Assembly (NCBI GenBank): GCA_014871385.1
Contig: CM026421.1
Span: 28,064,435-28,128,434 of the forward strand
Length of the DNA: 64,000 nucleotides
DNA from: Ceratodon purpureus
Taxonomy: Eukaryota; Streptophyta; Bryopsida; Pseudoditrichales; Ditrichaceae
Reading direction: 5' to 3'
How positions within the stretch are numbered: position 1 is the first letter of the stretch; every line of letters starts with the position of its first letter. The notes beneath the pieces are model-generated. The model was not told the origin of the DNA and did not search any database. It saw only the letters and a program-made list of their open reading frames with translations. The position numbers were made by a program, and so were the translations under genes. Below, piece by piece: positions 47,001-59,657 of this stretch.

Positions 47001-50000
47001 CCTATTGATTCCTGATCAAGGAATGTTGCAGTGAATTCAAACTTGGAACACTAAGGTTGAATGTCCTAAAAGCACCAACTTAAGCGACTTGACCTACTTA
47101 GAGAAATGTAAATTACATGTTGCAAATTAAGGCTTTTTGAAAGTAGCATAGCAAGGGCTACATAATAATTACTTCTTTTGGAGACCTTGTTGTATGGGTA
47201 CCCAAAAATACCTTGGGGGGATGACATGTTGGTTGTCTTCAAGGCACTTAGCCTAGAGGCACTTAGTGTAGAAAAAAGTTAACCTTCGAAAGGGGGGAGT
47301 AGCCACTAGTAGGAGAGGTGGTTTTCATGACCACAGTTCGTGACCAAAATAATTCATGGTCACCAACTGTATTGCCTGGGTCACCAACTGTATTGCCTGG
47401 GTCACCAAATGCATTGCCAGTGTCCGCTGATTCGCTGGAGCGTCTTTGTATGAGCAAGTGGGCCAAAATATTTTACATTGTCTCCAAACATAGAAACCCA
47501 TGGTGCCCTGTGGTGGGTCCTGGCACTGTTGGGGGATATGTTTCATCTAGAGCTCAAACTTCAGAATGCAGGCTGCTGCGGCTGGTGCTGGGTGGTGCTG
47601 CGTCATTTGCTTATCTTGGAAACCCTAGTCTTGGAGTGAGTGGGGACAGCTGCAACTTGTTGTTTTTCCTCCTCAACCTGCCTGCTCGTTTTCGCTTCAG
47701 CTCCGCCTCAGGTCTGCTTCACCTCCGCCTCAGGTCCGCTTCACCTCCGCCTCAGGTCCGCTTCACCTCCGCTTCAGGTCCGCCTCAGCACCGCCTCAGC
47801 TCCGATTCAGCTCTGCTTCAGGTTGGTTTGTTTCGGCTTGTAAGCTTTGTGGGTTTTTGTTTTGGAGGTGGTTTGTGGGGTTGATTTGGGATTTTCTGTT
47901 TTTTGGGTTCGGTGCAGAGAGCCAGCCCTTCCAACACCGGTAAGCCTTGTTGCAAGAGGTATGTCGAGCTTGTCATGGAGATTTGTTGCACTCCAGTTCC
48001 GTTTGACAATTCTTGTGCAGCTTTGACAGTTGCAGCTTGAATGTTGCCGCTGGCATCGACTGCTACTTGGAAGACGACTGTGGTCTGGACAGTGGACACG
48101 ACGAAATTCTGCTCCGCCAAAACAACGCTCTTACACTTTCACAAGTTACTTCAAGACATAAATACAGACTGGCAACGGGTATGTGCAATATCTGCGGGTA
48201 TCAACTGCAAGAACATTCCTGTAATCGGCAAGAAATTACGTGAAGAGCATGGCCAACTTGACCAAGCCGTGAGAAGAGATGACCACGGAGGGAAGACGGT
48301 CATATGACTCTGAAGAGGTCATTTTCCGGGTAACACATTTGGTAATCTTGACACCCCCTCCCACTAGTGAGCTATAGATTCATTATCCTTTGTCTAGTGG
48401 CCATCGAATTAGTGAATAGAATGAACAACCACTACATTCACGTCCTTCCCTTTGGGGCCAAAGTTCTTCTTCTTCTTACTTCTTTTGTTTTCTTCGTTTA
48501 AGAAAGTTTTGATCGATATAATACCATGTAAAATTGAATCCAAATTATCCTGTGAAAATTTGAAGCCTGCTACAGAGAAATTTTGATCGATATAATACCA
48601 TGTGAGCCTATGCAATTATGGGGATTTTATTCTAAATGTCCTACTGTAGATGTCAGACATTGTCTAAAATAATTTTATTGAGCAAAATTCCAACAAACAT
48701 AAATTTCCCAAATATGCAATTTAAAAAAATGATCAATTTGATGTAATAGTTCTCTAAAACATCTTATGAATTTTTAAAATATATATTTAAAATGCATGTC
48801 ACCCTCATTTATTACATTCTAGGATCTAGCAACTTGAAGCATAAGTTACAGCATGATAGGACACTGGCCATTGACAACAATTCTAAGGCAACACATGTCC
48901 AAGAAAACAGCAAGGAGCACACCTGTAGATGATTTTACAAAGGACTGTGGTTTCTAGTGCTTCTTCCAAACTTGTTACATGGTAAACAAGCATGTTAGAG
49001 GTACTCACAATTTTGGTCAACAAAGAGCCTAGAACAAAAAGATTGGATACCAGAGTCAACTACTCTTTGGTTGGGCATAAAGTAGAGAAACCAAAAACTG
49101 TGAATGCACTCCAGGTGTGTAGTAGAGTTGCCCAAAACTAGGGAGGTGGTAGATTGAAAACTTTTTGTGAATGTAGGCCGTAGGCCCGTAACAAAGACTT
49201 TGAGGGATTTTTATTTTTTATTTTTTATTTTTTTCAATTTGATATTTCAAAAAATAGTTATGGTACCCAAAGTGTAATGTGCTGTTTCGGTGGGCAATTC
49301 CAGCAGCCATGCAAAATACATTTGTTACCTCTAATATTATTTCTATAAATGCTTAATGTTGTCATCTCTGAGATTTCCCAAAAAAAAATTTCTTTCAATA
49401 CAAAATGTTCACTCACTGTTTTGGGCAGTGTACCAAAAAAACTTCTTCTTTCCTTCATAAAATTTACAAAATTAGTATTTTAAGGTTTTTTCCTTTTTAT
49501 ACTTGAAGGATGGACATCAATCTTTACTTTGACTGTTTCGATTGGGACTTTATAACATAATGGAATTTCTAGGAAAAAAATATGAATTAGCATGCTTTGG
49601 TATTTAACTTAATAAAAATATTTTTTTCAACATGCTACACTTGTCTTTAGTGTGTGATTTATTTTATTAGATTTGCTAACTTAGTCTTCATTGTCATACA
49701 CCAAAACCTCCAAAATCTATAATGCAAAAAACCAAAGAAAAAAAAAGTTAGAGTGTGTCAAGCTAGTTAAAAATTGTGTCAAAAAAGTTTGTTTTCAAAA
49801 TCCTATTGCCAACTTGATTCTAAAGAGGTTAGGAACAAAAAACACTCAAATCCAACTCTTCTAGGGCATTTTATAGGGTTTTCAATTTGTAGCGCAACCC
49901 AAAAAGTGGTTACTTCGTCCTTAAGGGATTAAAGGACTTCATTGTCAACAAATTTGTGGTCATAGGTCCATTTTTACTAAAAATTGAATGTGTAGGCTCC

Positions 50001-50355
50001 ATTTTTTAATATTTTTAGTATTGTATAAATAATTATGCTCAATGCTGCCAATATAGCTTCATTGCTAAATTCTATATCCATGAGCCACTTTCACTTATAA
50101 AATTCACGATAATTATGTGGTGAGTGTATTCTTGACATGGAAGATTGCAATGCAGAGTTGTTAACATGAGTCATTGTTGAACCTTGTTGCTTTCATTTTT
50201 GAAAATTAAGCCAAACTTTATATACTCTTGAAGTCACATACCCTCTAAACTCTTGTTTTTGAGTGTGCATTTACAAGTCAAAGACAAACTAAATTTTCCA
50301 ATCCAGTTGTCTCATCTTATCAAGGTTTAGCAAGCATTTTTTTCTTAAGGTATGC
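44073..50355. other. gene-poor stretch with simple repeats
   Basis: I see no supportable gene. Features: a C22 run at 46759-46780; CACCAACTGTATTGCCTGGGT repeated near 47359-47400; and a Ser/Pro-coding tandem array of CTCCGCCTCAGGTCCGCTTCA-type 21-bp units at 47698-47822. The remainder is mostly AT-rich with scattered decayed open frames. Confidence 0.55.
47698..47822. repeat. 21-bp tandem array (CTCCGCCTCAGGTCCGCTTCA)
   Basis: About six degenerate copies. The multiple of three keeps several frames open, which explains the apparent 188-codon frame across it. Confidence 0.9.
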
Positions 50356-50410
50356 CACTAGTGGAAAAGGTATTCATGTACACCAAAGATGAATACCTTT
50401 TCCACTATGG
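50356..50410. mobile_element. short CACTA-ended foldback
   Basis: CACTAGTGGAAAAGG opens a hairpin whose 19-bp arms (50359-50377 and 50389-50407) are perfect, with an 11-bp loop. It shares its end with the MITE at 42254-42372, so the two look like one family. A clean target duplication is not evident. Confidence 0.6.
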
Positions 50411-50790
50411 CGCTTACATTCATGGGGTTAAATATCATAAATAATATTACTAATTTTAGCATAGATAGATTTAAGGAAGTATCACCCACAAACTGTGGCT
50501 TCTCCGGAGGTGCTTTGGGTACATATTTTCGGGAGTGACAGATTTGATTTTAATTTTGATTTATTTTTTATTTATTTTTTGTTTTGAAGCGAAATTCATT
50601 GCAAGGAATAAGCATACAGGCCCTCATCAGGCAAAGCCCAATTTTTATACAGAATCATGGGCTGTTTGGCAAAAGACTTTGATAGGGACAGAGCTTACTG
50701 GGCACATATTACAAAAAGCCATTTATTGTGTGCATAAGTTATGGGTTCAATAGGAATTTATCACAAACCAAGAGATCAGTACATCATCGA

Positions 50791-51091
50791 GGCGTGGACA
50801 GGACATCCCCACGTTGGGACTTACCTAGTGCTACGAGCATTTTTAGGAGCCACTCCCATTGGTTGGCTTTTTTCTTCCAAAACCCTGAAATTTTCAATTT
50901 GGACCCCCCCAAGGCCATTTTTGGTAATTTTGAATTCAAAAATGGGGCCTGCGGCCTCAAATTACTTCAGAGAGACTCTCTTGGGAATTTTAAAATAAAA
51001 AACCAAAAACTAAGGGCTCATCAACCCTGCCCCTCCGAAAAACGCTCGTAGCACTTGGTAAGTCCCAGCGTGGGGATGTCCTGCCAAAGTG
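50791..51091. mobile_element. MULE-type MITE, ~300 bp, 9-bp target duplication
   Basis: The ends carry about 45 bp of inverted repeat with three or four mismatches (CAGGACATCCCCACGTTGGG on the left; inverse at 51064-51083). CATCATCGA is duplicated just outside (50782-50790 and 51092-51100). A 9-bp duplication with long inverted ends fits Mutator-like elements. It encodes no transposase. Confidence 0.72.
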
Positions 51092-51100
51092 CATCATCGA

Positions 51101-52960
51101 AGTTTTTTCCTTTACAGACAGAAACCCATTGTTTGTCCGAGGCTTGCCATTGGACTGCGGGGTTAAATGAGTTGGTGGGTAATTACTGGAGCAACTTGAA
51201 GAAAATACCACATGAAGGAAATGAGCCACCAAGTGATTCATCATCAATTGAAATGACTTTCTGCATAACTGCATTTGCCACAAACACCCAAGTATGGAGA
51301 TTGGATTAATGATGCTGGCTACCAAACCAGAATCTGATATTCTCCTCCAGTAACCATCATCTTCTAAAAACATGGCACTCCTGTGATCTTCAAAAACATC
51401 ACCAAAACCACCAAAATTTCAAACTATTTGAGAAACTCCATCTGACAGCTGAATATTTCTGTAATTTTGCACGAGTATAATTTGCCCACCAGTGTCTGTG
51501 AAGGGTGCCGCTTTGGGATGAACAAGCCACCTACAAGTGGTACAGTAAAGTATAACAATTTCTCAAGATTGTGCCACTGTGCCACTCACGGAAGCTCCGG
51601 CAGAATCGTCATTGGGCTAGACTCAGGGAAATATAATATGAAGTACAAAATTGAAACAGTAATTATGAACAGTTGGCTCAATACTACCTGCTACTTTTAG
51701 GTTATGCTAATTCCGAACACACTATTTTCAGGCAATTTATAGAATTACAAACAGGCTCATAATGGCCATCACCCATGATAATAAAGTGGGTAGGCGGCCA
51801 AGTACCTCTACAGCCCCGTATATCCTCAGCACCAACCTACCAATGCATCATTATTATTTAGCAGAAAATTCACCCGCCAGGTACTTACCACGGAACTTTA
51901 CCTTACAACTTACTTGGGAGTCATGCATGCAGAAACGTAAGTTAGTGAGACCACCCGAGGCCCCTGCTGCTTGCCTGCCTGCCTTCACGCCACCGTCATG
52001 GCAGCCAGAGACAGACAGACAGACAGACACCAAAAACCACAAAAGGGCAGGACCGTCAGTGATCACCCGATTCACCCAAAGCAAATCACACCAAGCAAAT
52101 CGACCACCTGATCCGAGAGAGGGAGAGAGAGAGAGAGAGTCACGACTACTCATACAGTATGTAAGTGTCCTGATCTGCACTGTACAGTACAGTTATGTAC
52201 AGGACTGCCACCACTGTGACAGACACTGTACTGTACTGTACAGGCTGTGCCCACTGCCCACTGCCCACTGCCCACTGCCCACTGCCCACTGCCCACTGCC
52301 CACTGCCCACTGCCCTCTGCCCTCTGCCTGCCCCCCAGGGCAGGGCAGGGCAGGGCCCCAACTCTCGCATTTAACGAATTAACTAAGTTAGTGCGGCATC
52401 CTTGACTTGGGCAAGCCGGCGCTTTAGCTCAGCCCGGACCTCACACACACACACACACACACACAGTCTCTCTCTCTCTCTCTCTCGCTTTCTCGTGGGC
52501 CAGGGCCCAGGTGCCAGGTCAGGTAGGGGCAAAGGGAGGGCAAGCCAAGTCCCCTTGTTCCGCAAGGGCAGAAGCGCATCAGTTGGAACTTGGGACCGTA
52601 TATTCGTCTGATCTGTTACCATATCATATTCAGTTCTTCGTCTGCAGGAACTTCCCGGTCAGTGAGTGAGTGAGTGAGTGAGTGAGTGAGTGAGTGAGTC
52701 TGGCGACGCACTCAGGTCAGAGAGTGAGTGCAGAGATAGTAGCTTGTCACTGTGGGGTCCTAGAGCCGGGCCAGCTAGGGACAAAATGCTAGTGCAAGTT
52801 GGGTTCTGGCGGTATAGCGGTACCATGATGCATATATGCAGTAATTAGAGTTTGAGCTGCACAAGGGAAGCACTTGCTCAAGGAGATCGAGACCGAGACG
52901 GCTCACTACGTTATTTGGTGCTTCGTAAGTTTACGGAAGCTGGGGCTGCTTGCTAGCTAG
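51101..52960. other. gene-free stretch upstream of the receptor-like kinase, rich in microsatellites
   Basis: Holds (GACA)n at 52009-52030, (GA)n at 52117-52138, (CCCACTG)n at 52247-52325, (CA)n then (TC)n at 52441-52488, and (GTGA)n at 52660-52698. No gene is supported. A weak resemblance to part of the MULE protein (IGLDSG) near 51600 is too short to call. Confidence 0.6.
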
Positions 52961-52971
52961 CTAGCTGCATG

Positions 52972-52978
52972 TATATAG
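52972..52978 (+). promoter_or_regulatory. possible TATA box of the receptor-like kinase
   Basis: TATATAG in GCATGTATATAGCTC, about 520 bp before the chosen ATG, after a microsatellite-rich flank and before a leader-like stretch. No start-site evidence is available. Confidence 0.3.
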
Positions 52979-53498
52979 CTCAGCTGTGGACGTTAATTAA
53001 GGCCATGTTTTGATCTTGGTTCTACGCTCGATTGATTACTTTGCTTGGTGCACAGTTTCAGGTGTAGTACAGTTTGGTGCAACGCAGAATTGATCTTCTC
53101 TGATCCGGAGAGACCCGTGGCAGTGTCACTTTGCTTTTAAAATGCATGCTCTGTAATAGCTTGCTGAGGAGTTCTCTCTTCGGAGAATTTGCGTGTTGCG
53201 GAGGAGTTGAGGTAGAAAGCGGTTTGATGCACAAGTTGTGCAGATTATGGACTAAAGCAGTCCATTATTGTCGCACGAGCACCGGGACGAAGCTCAGTAC
53301 TAGGTTCAAGCTCCTGGTGCACAAAGTCCCGGCGACATATTCCGTTTTTCTTTTTCTGTGAGCGTGAGCGTGCGCGTGCGCGTGTGGCGTTTGCGTTTCA
53401 GAACATTGTTGAAGGGGGAAGTGGATTTAGGAAGGAAGGCAGGGAAGGTGGTGGACGCAGGACTGGGAATTCCCTCGAAGAATCAGGGGCTTCGAGGG

Positions 53499-56400
53499 AT
53501 GCTGAGGACAGTAATTCTAAGGAGTGATTTGAAATTTTCGCCGGTGATGAGAGCTTTGGTTGGCGAGGCATGGCGGACGTGGCGATGGGCGGAGACGAAC
53601 GCTTGGTTGCTAGCGAGCTTGATGGCTATGGCGCACGCGAAAGGGGAAGCGAGTTTTTTTAGTACCGACGGCGGCATCGAGTCTAGCAATTCAGAGCTGT
53701 TGTCGGATAAACTGGAGCTCAAGCATAGAGGTCGCGCGATGGACTCTGTTGTCGGTAGCATGTTCTCTCTATTTTTCATCTTCATTGTGGGAGTCACCAC
53801 GGGGTTGTGGTGGAAGGCGAATCAAAAAGTGGGAGCGGTAGTTATGGCGTCGACGTCGAAGGAGATTGTTGTAGTGGAGCCTGCAACGCCGCCTTCGTCG
53901 ACCTCCACGACGATCACAGGCAACAGCCCGCGCTTGTACCGAACGTCGACGGTGGGCGCTGTGAAGGAGTACACCCTGAAGGAGATTCAAGCCATGACAT
54001 TCAATTTCAGGCACGAGCTTGGGCGTGGTGGACAGGGAGTGGTCTACTCCGCGAACTCCCTCCCGGGCGAGCCCATAGATCGCAAGCTAGCCGTGAAAAA
54101 GCTACAAAACGCCAGCAATGTGCTGCTTCATAACATAGAGAATCGGAGCCAAGAGGTCATCGAGAAAGAATTCTGGGCGGAGCTGCATACGATCTCAAAA
54201 TTGCATCACCGTAACCTCGTGGCGCTTCTAGGCTTCTGCATCGAAGAAGACGACTTGTTTCTAGTGTACGAGTATATGGCGAAGGGCTCCCTTGAACAGC
54301 TCCTGCATCCGAAATACCTCGAGGGAGCCCCGACGATGGATTGGAAAGCTCGCATGAAGTGCGCGGCCGAGGTTGCACAAGGATTGGAGTACCTCCATAG
54401 TCACGCGGAGCCGTCGCTTGTCCATCGCGACGTGAAGTCCGGGAACATTCTCCTTGACGAGGACATGCAGGCGAAGATCGCAGATTTTGGGTTGAGCAAG
54501 CCCTTGCCGTCTGGCCATCAGCCCACAGTTTCTACCCGTGTGCGTGGCACCCACGGTTATGTCGATCCCGTGTACCTCATCAACGGCATGCCCAGCGACA
54601 AGAACGACGTGTACAGCTATGGCGTGGTGCTTCTGGAACTCATAACTGGCCGGCGTGCCATTCAGCAAGGTGTTAGTCTGGTGACATGGTGCAAGGATTT
54701 TTTTCTCGGCGAGACCGTGATGCGGCATTTGGTTACGAAAATGGTCGACATACGGATTAACCGGTCTGAGTATTCGGAGGATCAGCTGTACGATGTGGTC
54801 AAGGTCGCGCACCAGTGTGTTGAGGAGAGGCAGGAGAATCGGCCTAGTATGAAAGATGTTGTTGTCTGGTTGCATAATGCCAATTGCAAGGAGTATTCGA
54901 CCTCCGAAAGCAGCAGCCTCGAGGTATTGCGCGTTGGGCTACCGCTTCTTCCTCTTCATTATTTTTTGCCTCTTGTGCAATCTTGAATAATTCTGCTCGA
55001 GAGGTTCCTAATGCAGCTGTGTTTTCATTTCCTCTACAGACGACGCTGGATCTCACTACCATCAATGGCTCAAATTGCAGTTCTTTCACTGATCGTCTAC
55101 ATCCTCTTCCTCACCCCTCACACCACCCTCACCCTCAGCATATGCTTCAGCTTCAGCATACACCACCGGTATTCGCTCGGACCAGCAGCGGGTAGAGTTT
55201 CTTTCAACCTAAAGTTTCGTTTAACTTAATTTCATGCCTATTTGTTTATGTTCATTGTATCGCAGTTGAAGAATGTGGGTATTAGCCATTTTTTGTCCTC
55301 GGGCTGTCGGTAAAAGAAGTACTCCGGTATTCAAATGCAGTCACAATGGTGAGAGATTTTGCAGGGATTGGCCAGGCACTCTCTAACATGGAGTGTGAAA
55401 AAATTTTACGGTTTGATTTTGTGCTGTCTAGCTGAATGTGATGTTTGAAACCATCTGGCGTTTCTTTTGTAGGTTATCTTCATATGAGATTAGAGACGGC
55501 ATGATCCTCGTAAGGTGCACAGTAGGAAACAATCAGAAGATTGCGTTGAGGTGTAAAATCTGGCCGACACCGAAGAATTTCGGGATGAACAAGATCGAGG
55601 CAACATTAAATGGCGCTTTTCTGTGGAAGAAGGGCCTGTGGTGGTACAATGCAAAGTCCAGCCGTGAGTTCACGGTCGACGATGAGATAACACTGACTGC
55701 TGAGTGGCACGTGGGACTGCGAGTTCCAACCGCGCTCAATAAGCACAGCCTTCCTTCGCACGATCCGCGAAGACACCAAGGTCCATTCTGCGTTGAGTAC
55801 CTCGCTCTCAAGGAAGACGGGCATGTTCTGGTTGAATATACGGGTGACACGATGCCAATTCCAGACTCGGTATGACCTCAACATTTCTGTCTTTCATTAA
55901 ATCTTTGGAGAAGATTTTCATCTTTCATATTGTCATGCCTGCCAGCTCCTGAAACCTTAATTTACAGTTGATTTACAATTGTGACAAATTAGCATGTCCG
56001 GCCCGACCACAACTAAGAAGAAATCGATATCATCATCGTTGAGGGTATCGAAAACCAATCAAGAAGTCCCTTGACAGTTATAGCCAAGTTGGAAGGTATA
56101 TTGTGTGAGTGAAACGTAGCCAGTGTATCACAAACTCTTCGTATGGCCAGCATTCTTCGCACATGACCCTAGCATCAATTTTCCAGCAGAATGTTGACAG
56201 TCGGTAGATCAGATCTAGGTCTAATCCATTGAATGCATGGATGCGTAGGCTTCGAGAAGGAAGGCCCCTTCCAAGAGGAGAGATTCGGGTCGTGATTGGA
56301 CATCCACTCCAGATTTCACAAACACTGAAAGCCAAGCATTAGTCTGTTGTGCCGTGCCTTGGGCTACCCATACGTAGCACTGTAAGTCGCTAGGTAGTAG

Positions 56401-56754
56401 ACACTTAAATCTACGTTGGAGGATGCTTTACTCAAGCCGAGTGCATTTAGTCGCATCAAGGACGTTCTCTGTGCTGGTCACCACAGTTTCTCAAGGGTAC
56501 TGCTCGTCGGTGCTTTCTCGTGGATTGATCTTAATATTTTGATGTTCTTGCAGAGAGAGAGCTCTGCAGAACACAGGCCCATCCCGGAGAATCAACCTAT
56601 CAACAATTACCCCATCAGAATGAGGTCGGGTACAGGTGCAGGTCCTGCATCAGTGGCACGTCGTCACAGTATCAACACACGAAAGGCCATGAATGCAACG
56701 AACGGAATCATGAACGGAGTTCATGAACGGAGGCATTCAGCCCAAGCTCACTAA
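53499..56754 (+). CDS. receptor-like protein kinase with novel C-terminal extension
   Basis: Four phase-compatible exons: 53499-54923, 55040-55191, 55473-55869 and 56554-56754, 724 residues. One membrane segment (~87-106, MFSLFFIFIVGVTTGLWW) follows a short N-terminus with no ectodomain motif. The kinase domain has GRGGQGVVY (175), AVKK (Lys200), HRDVKSGNILLD (Asp311), DFGLSKP (Asp329), GTHGYVDPVYL and DVYSYGVVLLELITGRR, all expected of an active plant RLK (Ser/Thr kinase at a membrane). After the kinase, a His/Pro-rich linker leads to ~130 residues (RDGMILVRCTVGNNQ ... WWYNAKSSREFTVDDEITL) I do not recognise, then a basic tail. If splicing stops at exon 2 (TAG 55193) the protein is 526 residues. 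An earlier start or later ATG (53547) is possible. Confidence 0.85.
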
Positions 56755-59157
56755 GATACTGGTACTAATTTCCTACAAAGCTACCGCTTAAATTTTGACC
56801 GTGAGCCAATTTGAACTGAACAAGCAGGCGAATTCAATCAAGACAAATTTGCCTGCTAAATCCCCGCATGGAGCATCAAGAAGAACTGCAATAGTGTTGT
56901 GAACACTCAGTTGGCCTCTGTCTACAGCAGGTCAACCGTTTACATCAAACGGTCAGCCGGGTGAGATGATGCGGAACTTCCAGCACAGTTGGCTGCTACG
57001 AGAATTGGTACAAGCACATGCTTGTTTGTGGTACACTACTCCATCTTCGTGTGTACGCTGGAGATTCACAAATGTCGGTAAACGGCACGCTCAACATACT
57101 TGGAACCCGACATTGATCAAAACCATTTCGTCAACCATGATAAGTTATCTGTGAGGAAGTGTAGGGTGGCGGTCATTATACCCTTAAAATACCTGGTTTG
57201 GTTTTTCCTCTAAGATTGCGAGATGTGGCTTCGTCTGTACAGTACACGCTGTAAATTTAATCTATGAGCATGAGCAGGATATGGTAGGCGTACTTGAGTA
57301 TAGTCTTAGATAGATAGATAGATTCCACAGAGAAAGCTGAAGAGGCGGATTATGTTCAAATATTAACGAAGTTGTACAGATCAGATGAGAAGGCCTCAGC
57401 AAGTAGAGGCCATCTCCGAGGCATTGCTTCTTTAGATCCAGAGACCAACTAAAAGCTCATGAGCAGCTGTAATTCGCATAATTCGCATCACAAAACTAAC
57501 TAATTTCCTTAGTCTGCTTTTTGATGCATGCCCCCTCAGCTCGGCTTCTAAGTTCTAATTGTTGCCTCAAAATCAAACACCACTTATGTCCATATTTTCT
57601 TTCTGGTCTGCTATGTCGGGCCCTCTTTTTAAAGAGAACCCATTTTGCATTGTGATTCAAAACTGGTAGTAACTTGTGGTATCTCACGCTGTGGAAGTTT
57701 TCTTTGGTAAATACCAGGGCCACACCCAAAACCCCAGCTGATCCATTCGCCAGAAACATCAGCCCATGTATTCTCCTAGAAGCACAGGGCTAGGATTCGA
57801 GTTGGCCGGAGGTGCTAGAGTTGTTGGTTGCAAGATTACCCCTGCTTCCAGCCACTCCAATAGCTCCAGCCAAGTGAAATCCTAGCCCTATATTTCCGGA
57901 GAATATGTAGGGCTATTGTTCCTGGTGACTGCAGCTGTTGGATTTTTGGTGTGGCCCCTCTATGAGATGTTGCATGGCCATTTGTATTTATTGATCTCAT
58001 GTTTTGGATGGTAAGTATGATCATGGTTGTGCTTACACGGTCTCTTCTCCATTGGTACAACAATTGAATTCAAATATACAGTTTTAATCCTTTAATGCCT
58101 TGGAGGACTAAATGTCGTGGCATCTATTTTAAGCAGGATTCCATGGTGTTGAAAAGAGTTCTTGTGTGTTGATTTATTTTTTGTGATGGTACATTTATAT
58201 GTTAACCCCTAAACGTCCTCACTCCTGTCCAGTTTAGGCAGTTTTGTAAAGATGCATTATAAAATGTAATTAATATGAATATTTAGAACTTGATGTATAA
58301 ATAAAAGATATACATCTTGAATTTTAGATTCTATCTATATGGTTAGATCTATGATTTCTTTTATTAATCTTTTTATATAAATTTTGAAACATAAAATAAA
58401 AAATTATTTGTAATTCTATTACAAATAAGATTTTGACCGTAAGTGGATTCATTAAATAAATTTGTTGTGATGGGTTATAATGTAGTACTTTAGGTATAGC
58501 AATTTTTGGAGATTTTTTGGATGCTTGATTTTATGAGTTTATTTTTTCAAGAACACTTTTAGACTAAAATCTTCAAAATTTTGGATGAAACACTGGAACA
58601 CAAAATGAAGTATAATTTCTTCAAAAATCGTTTCCTTTTTGATCGGATCACACATACGAGAAGCTAGCTTCCCATAGAAAATTCAGTAAAAAAATCACAC
58701 CACAAAAAGTGCACGAGGAATGAGAAAATACGGATGGAATCTGTACATCAGGCCAGCTTGGGCAGTTAGGGGTTAACTCGCAATTTTTTTTAAGTATTTA
58801 TAAATATAAAACATCTATTATAAAAAAATAAAAGTAAAAATGAAAAGAAAATATCACCACTTTCATTTAAATGTTACTAATTTTCTTTTCTTCATATGTC
58901 ACTTCTATAATTTATATTTTATAAATAATGAATGGCTTGAATGGCCAAGTAAAGGGGGTCCAATGGTATCTAAAATGTTTAACTTCATTTTCCACATTTT
59001 GATTATCTATTTCAACTTATGAAATATTTTTAAAGTTCATTTTGGTGGATTTGGCATCCTTCAATTAGTAGACTTGTCATTGACATTGTGCAAAACAATC
59101 CTTATTGATAGACTTTAATTCATATGTCTTTAATTCATATGTGGGCAATGGATAGAC
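56755..59157. other. gene-free intergenic stretch
   Basis: Apart from the foldback at 57769-57906 I see nothing coding. It is mostly AT-rich; open frames are short and lack motifs. Confidence 0.55.
57769..57906. repeat. imperfect ~138-bp foldback
   Basis: TATTCTCC, 8-9 bases, AGGGCTAGGATT on the left pairs with its inverse at 57874-57905, and pairing continues inward (TTGGCCGGAGGTGCTAGAG versus TTGGCTGGAGCTATTGGAG on the other arm). It could be a MITE or a hairpin RNA precursor; nothing decides between them. Confidence 0.55.
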
Positions 59158-59657
59158 TATTCAAAGAACCATTATATGTGCATTCAATCTCGTGGAAAAC
59201 TAGCCTGACGGTTTTATTATACAAAAAAGGCGACTCATCACAACTAACAAATTAAAGACCAATTGCATTAGCCAATGCCATATATAAACTATATATAAGT
59301 ACACTAACTTCCATCCTCTTGGCCTACGGTGAAAGACATCTACTATTGCACGATAGCCAAGAAGGATCCCGAGCAGAAAGAGGAACATCCACACAACTAC
59401 AACTCCTCATAGCTGCATTAGAAGATGCACAATTTACAAATCAAGATATGTACATCTTATACATTGACTTCAAAAATGCCTTTGGCTCAATCGACCACGC
59501 TAGACTACTAGCTATAATGAAAGACCTCGGATATCCTACCGATGTAATAAATCTTATTGGAAATCTCTACTCACAATCTACCACCATATTCTCCTGAGAA
59601 CACTTTGGAAAAATCCAACCAATCCCGATCTAAAGAGGCACAATTCAAGGAGATACT
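59158..59657 (+). pseudogene. LINE-type reverse-transcriptase fragment
   Basis: One frame reads SWKTSLTVLLYKKGD, RPIALANAIYKLY, YILYIDFKNAFGSIDH (RT motif with first catalytic Asp), LGYPTDVINLIGNLY and RGTIQGDT, in the order of non-LTR reverse transcriptases. Three stops (TAA in the N*RPIAL block, TGA after TTIFS, TAA before RGT) show decay. Homology ends abruptly after QGDT at 59657, where another element begins. The catalytic F/YxDD part is missing. Confidence 0.75.

Noticed and set aside
47318..47884. 188-codon plus-strand frame
   Set aside because: Held open by 21-bp tandem repeats; no domain and low-complexity Ser/Pro/Arg content.
47818..48120. Minus-strand frame with protein-like composition (VVFQVAVDASGNIQAATVKAA)
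   Set aside because: Plausible but short, with no recognised motif or exon partners; it could be a captured fragment, but I cannot support it.
51467..51700. IGLDSG...YNMKYKI resembling a stretch next to the SWIM finger of the MULE at 1-3377
   Set aside because: The shared run is only about a dozen positions with no CxC...CxH; it could be chance.
45888..57970. Similar words near 45888 and 57925 (GGTGACTGNAGCTGNTGGA ... GTGTGGCCCCT)
   Set aside because: Short, diverged, with no boundary signals; not enough to define a repeat family.
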